Of a stretch of 64,000 nt of DNA, positions 62,361 through 64,000 are shown piece after piece. The stretch is from Flagellimonas olearia (GTDB lineage: Bacteria; Bacteroidota; Bacteroidia; Flavobacteriales; Flavobacteriaceae): the NCBI RefSeq assembly GCF_009184425.1, contig NZ_WELG01000001.1, positions 1,859,870 through 1,923,869 of the forward strand, read 5' to 3'. Within the stretch, counting starts at the first letter, position 1; each line of letters begins with the position of its first letter. The position numbers and the translations under genes were made by a program. The notes beneath the pieces are model-generated. The model saw only the letters and a list, made by a program, of their open reading frames with translations, ran no database searches and was not told the origin of the DNA.

Positions 62361-64000
62361 TCATTTCCTGGCCTTCTTCCCCACCGATCCATCTTTGGAA
62401 TCAAGTTGAAAAGTGATCACCTCCCCGTTATTTCGTGCAATGATTATGGTCTCCGTTTTGTCATGCATAACCAATTTGACAATATCCCTTACCTCTCCTT
62501 CAATTCCCAGGTTGTTATTCCCAAAATCCGTCAACCTGAAATTTCCATTACCATCCCCTGCAAAGAAACTTCCCTTACTTGCATCATATCTCCCATATTT
62601 TACCCTGGTACCATAAAAATTCCCTGCGACCAGCAAATCAAGATTTCCGTCCTTGTCAAAATCATCAGCCAAAATCCCATAGATTGGTGAAAATTGGGCT
62701 TCTACAGGCAGTTTAGATAGCTTGAATTGACCATCTCCCAGATTCTCCATATAGCTTGTGGCAAAAGTTTTGGCCTCAAACACTTCAGAACCTTTCAATT
62801 GTTCCTCTGTGAAGATATTGTCGATTTTTTGATCAGCATAGTCAGAATAGCTTACGTATTTTGATTTGAGTGCACTAATTTGCCCAGTCATGTCATCCTT
62901 TGAGAAGACAGGGTAACTTTCCCCCATGACATAAGAGCACAAAATTGGATCAAGAAATCCGTTATTATCAAAGTCATTGACATAAAGCTCAACAGGTTCA
63001 GAAGTCGAAGCCTTAAGTTGCGAATTCAAGCCAAAGTTTCCCAAAACATAATCCAAGTCTCCATCATTGTCAAAATCGCCACTTGCAATTTTATTCCACC
63101 ATCCCGAAGAGCCTTTAGTTCCGCAACTTTCAGAGACATTTACCAAGAGGCCTTTACGGTTTTCAAACACGCGGATTTCCATCCATTCACCAACAATGAG
63201 AAGATCGTTATCCCCATCTCCATCATAATCGGTCCAAAGGGCATCGGTAACCATGCCCAAAAATTCCAAATCAGTATTTACCAAAGTGGTGACATCCTCA
63301 AAATTACCTTTGCCGTTATTCTTAAGAACATAGCTCCTTGGTGTCGTTGGATACCTCCCTGGAACCAGCCTACCTCCCACAAAAAGATCCAAGTCCCCGT
63401 CGTTGTCAAAGTCGCTGGCAGTGACACAAGAACCACTTGTGTGCATCAATGGCAAAGATTCCATATTCTTACTGAAGTGTCCTTTGCCATTATTGAGGTA
63501 CAACCTGTCCTGTAATTCTGGAGAATCGGGGTCAAAATCATTGCCCCCGCTTACCACATATAGATCCATATCCCCATCACCGTCAACATCCAAGAACAAG
63601 GCTCCCAAATCTTCCGACATTTTATCCTCTACAAAATCATTGCCTCCGTAGGATACAAAATCACCCATTCCCGTTTGAACAAAAAGTTCTCCGGGACTGC
63701 CTTTAGCGCCTCCAATAAAAACATCTTCCAATCCATCGTTGTTCACATCCGCTTTGGCGATTTTTGGACCTTGGGTCGATAACTTATGGGGTAAAAGCTG
63801 TTCTCTGCTAAAATCGATGAAATTGTTTTCCTTGTGTCTATACGGAATCACCTTGCCCGTAGTGGCATCCTCAACGCGATCATCGATTCCATCACCTGTA
63901 TTTTGGATGGTCTTAGGGGCCTTGGCTTGATCTAATACCAAGGTCTGATTTGCCTTCACCCTTTCCATGATCTGAATCTTGGAATCTGGCCATATGATTT
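62361..64000 (-). CDS. VCBS/FG-GAP repeat protein, partial
   Basis: Runs off the right edge: codons continue upstream of the apparent Met at 63968 (IIWPDSKIQIMERVKANQTLVLDQ), which is the end of an ASPIC/UnbV-like domain. The visible 540 residues hold at least six calcium-loop repeats of the type DFDNDGDLDLFVGG (for example ADVNNDGLEDVFIGG, DVDGDGDMDLYVVSGG, DFDNDGDLDYVLGNFG, DFDKDGNLDLLVAG), forming an integrin-alpha-like propeller. Such proteins are large, secreted or surface-bound in Bacteroidota and often adjoin SusCD loci; a glycan- or protein-binding function is usual. Confidence 0.88.
   Translation of the reverse strand, partial: IIWPDSKIQIMERVKANQTLVLDQAKAPKTIQNTGDGIDDRVEDATTGKVIPYRHKENNFIDFSREQLLPHKLSTQGPKIAKADVNNDGLEDVFIGGAKGSPGELFVQTGMGDFVSYGGNDFVEDKMSEDLGALFLDVDGDGDMDLYVVSGGNDFDPDSPELQDRLYLNNGKGHFSKNMESLPLMHTSGSCVTASDFDNDGDLDLFVGGRLVPGRYPTTPRSYVLKNNGKGNFEDVTTLVNTDLEFLGMVTDALWTDYDGDGDNDLLIVGEWMEIRVFENRKGLLVNVSESCGTKGSSGWWNKIASGDFDNDGDLDYVLGNFGLNSQLKASTSEPVELYVNDFDNNGFLDPILCSYVMGESYPVFSKDDMTGQISALKSKYVSYSDYADQKIDNIFTEEQLKGSEVFEAKTFATSYMENLGDGQFKLSKLPVEAQFSPIYGILADDFDKDGNLDLLVAGNFYGTRVKYGRYDASKGSFFAGDGNGNFRLTDFGNNNLGIEGEVRDIVKLVMHDKTETIIIARNNGEVITFQLDSKDGSVGKKARK

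Overview
The window reads as a chromosomal segment of a marine-type Bacteroidota, most likely a member of the Flavobacteriaceae. This rests on SusC/SusD pairs with FecR/ECF-sigma partners, an AraC regulator and HEPN protein of flavobacterial type, a tmRNA with a GESNYALAA tag, TAnnTTTG promoter elements and weak Shine-Dalgarno signals. I cannot name a genus from sequence alone.

Layout. Positions 1-2500 look like ordinary chromosome: the end of a PHP-type phosphodiesterase, a small unknown gene, a lysine/alanine-dehydrogenase-like oxidoreductase and the tmRNA gene ssrA. Immediately after ssrA lies an IntDOT-like tyrosine recombinase. The last bases of ssrA plus its terminator reappear at about 37.96-38.03 kb in the same orientation, so about 35.5 kb (2483-37972) is interpreted as a genomic island integrated in the 3' end of ssrA. 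A degenerate third copy at about 36.16-36.23 kb sets off a small hipBST cassette, which suggests tandem accretion.

Island content. From left to right: integrase and a 133-bp-periodic repeat; a HEPN-domain protein with a small partner, divergent from an XRE regulator; an IS3 remnant; a minus-strand operon with a VanX-type D-Ala-D-Ala dipeptidase, a PLP alanine/ornithine-racemase-like enzyme, a DUF1611 (DgcN-like) protein, a small protein, a cupin and a Lys-rich peptide (a possible D-amino-acid system); an AraC regulator; a cupin; an SPFH protein; a PIG-L deacetylase, a GT4 and a GH100-like glycosidase; a BON protein; a GT4-glycosidase-like fusion beside a GH130 mannoside phosphorylase or hydrolase; a cyclopropane-synthase-like methyltransferase and a fatty-acid desaturase; and a stress cluster (lipoprotein, lmo0937-type peptide, ChaA antiporter, second BON protein, Dps, SHOCT protein). 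It ends with a cupin fusion, an Aquifex-type aconitase, an AbiE toxin-antitoxin pair whose toxin is frameshifted at an A8 run, and the hipBST set. The theme is envelope and osmotic/oxidative stress tolerance plus stabilisation modules.

Right of the island (38.2-64 kb). Two SusCD/FecR loci dominate. The first carries a full set for glucarate/galactarate-type sugar-acid catabolism: a GntP permease, a glucarate-dehydratase-like enolase-superfamily enzyme, an HpcH/HpaI aldolase, a tartronate-semialdehyde reductase and a MOFRL glycerate kinase. It also has a Tat-exported mannonate-dehydratase-like protein and a distal ECF sigma factor. The second has an ECF sigma factor divergent from FecR-SusC-SusD-AGE epimerase. 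A VCBS/FG-GAP repeat protein runs off the right edge.
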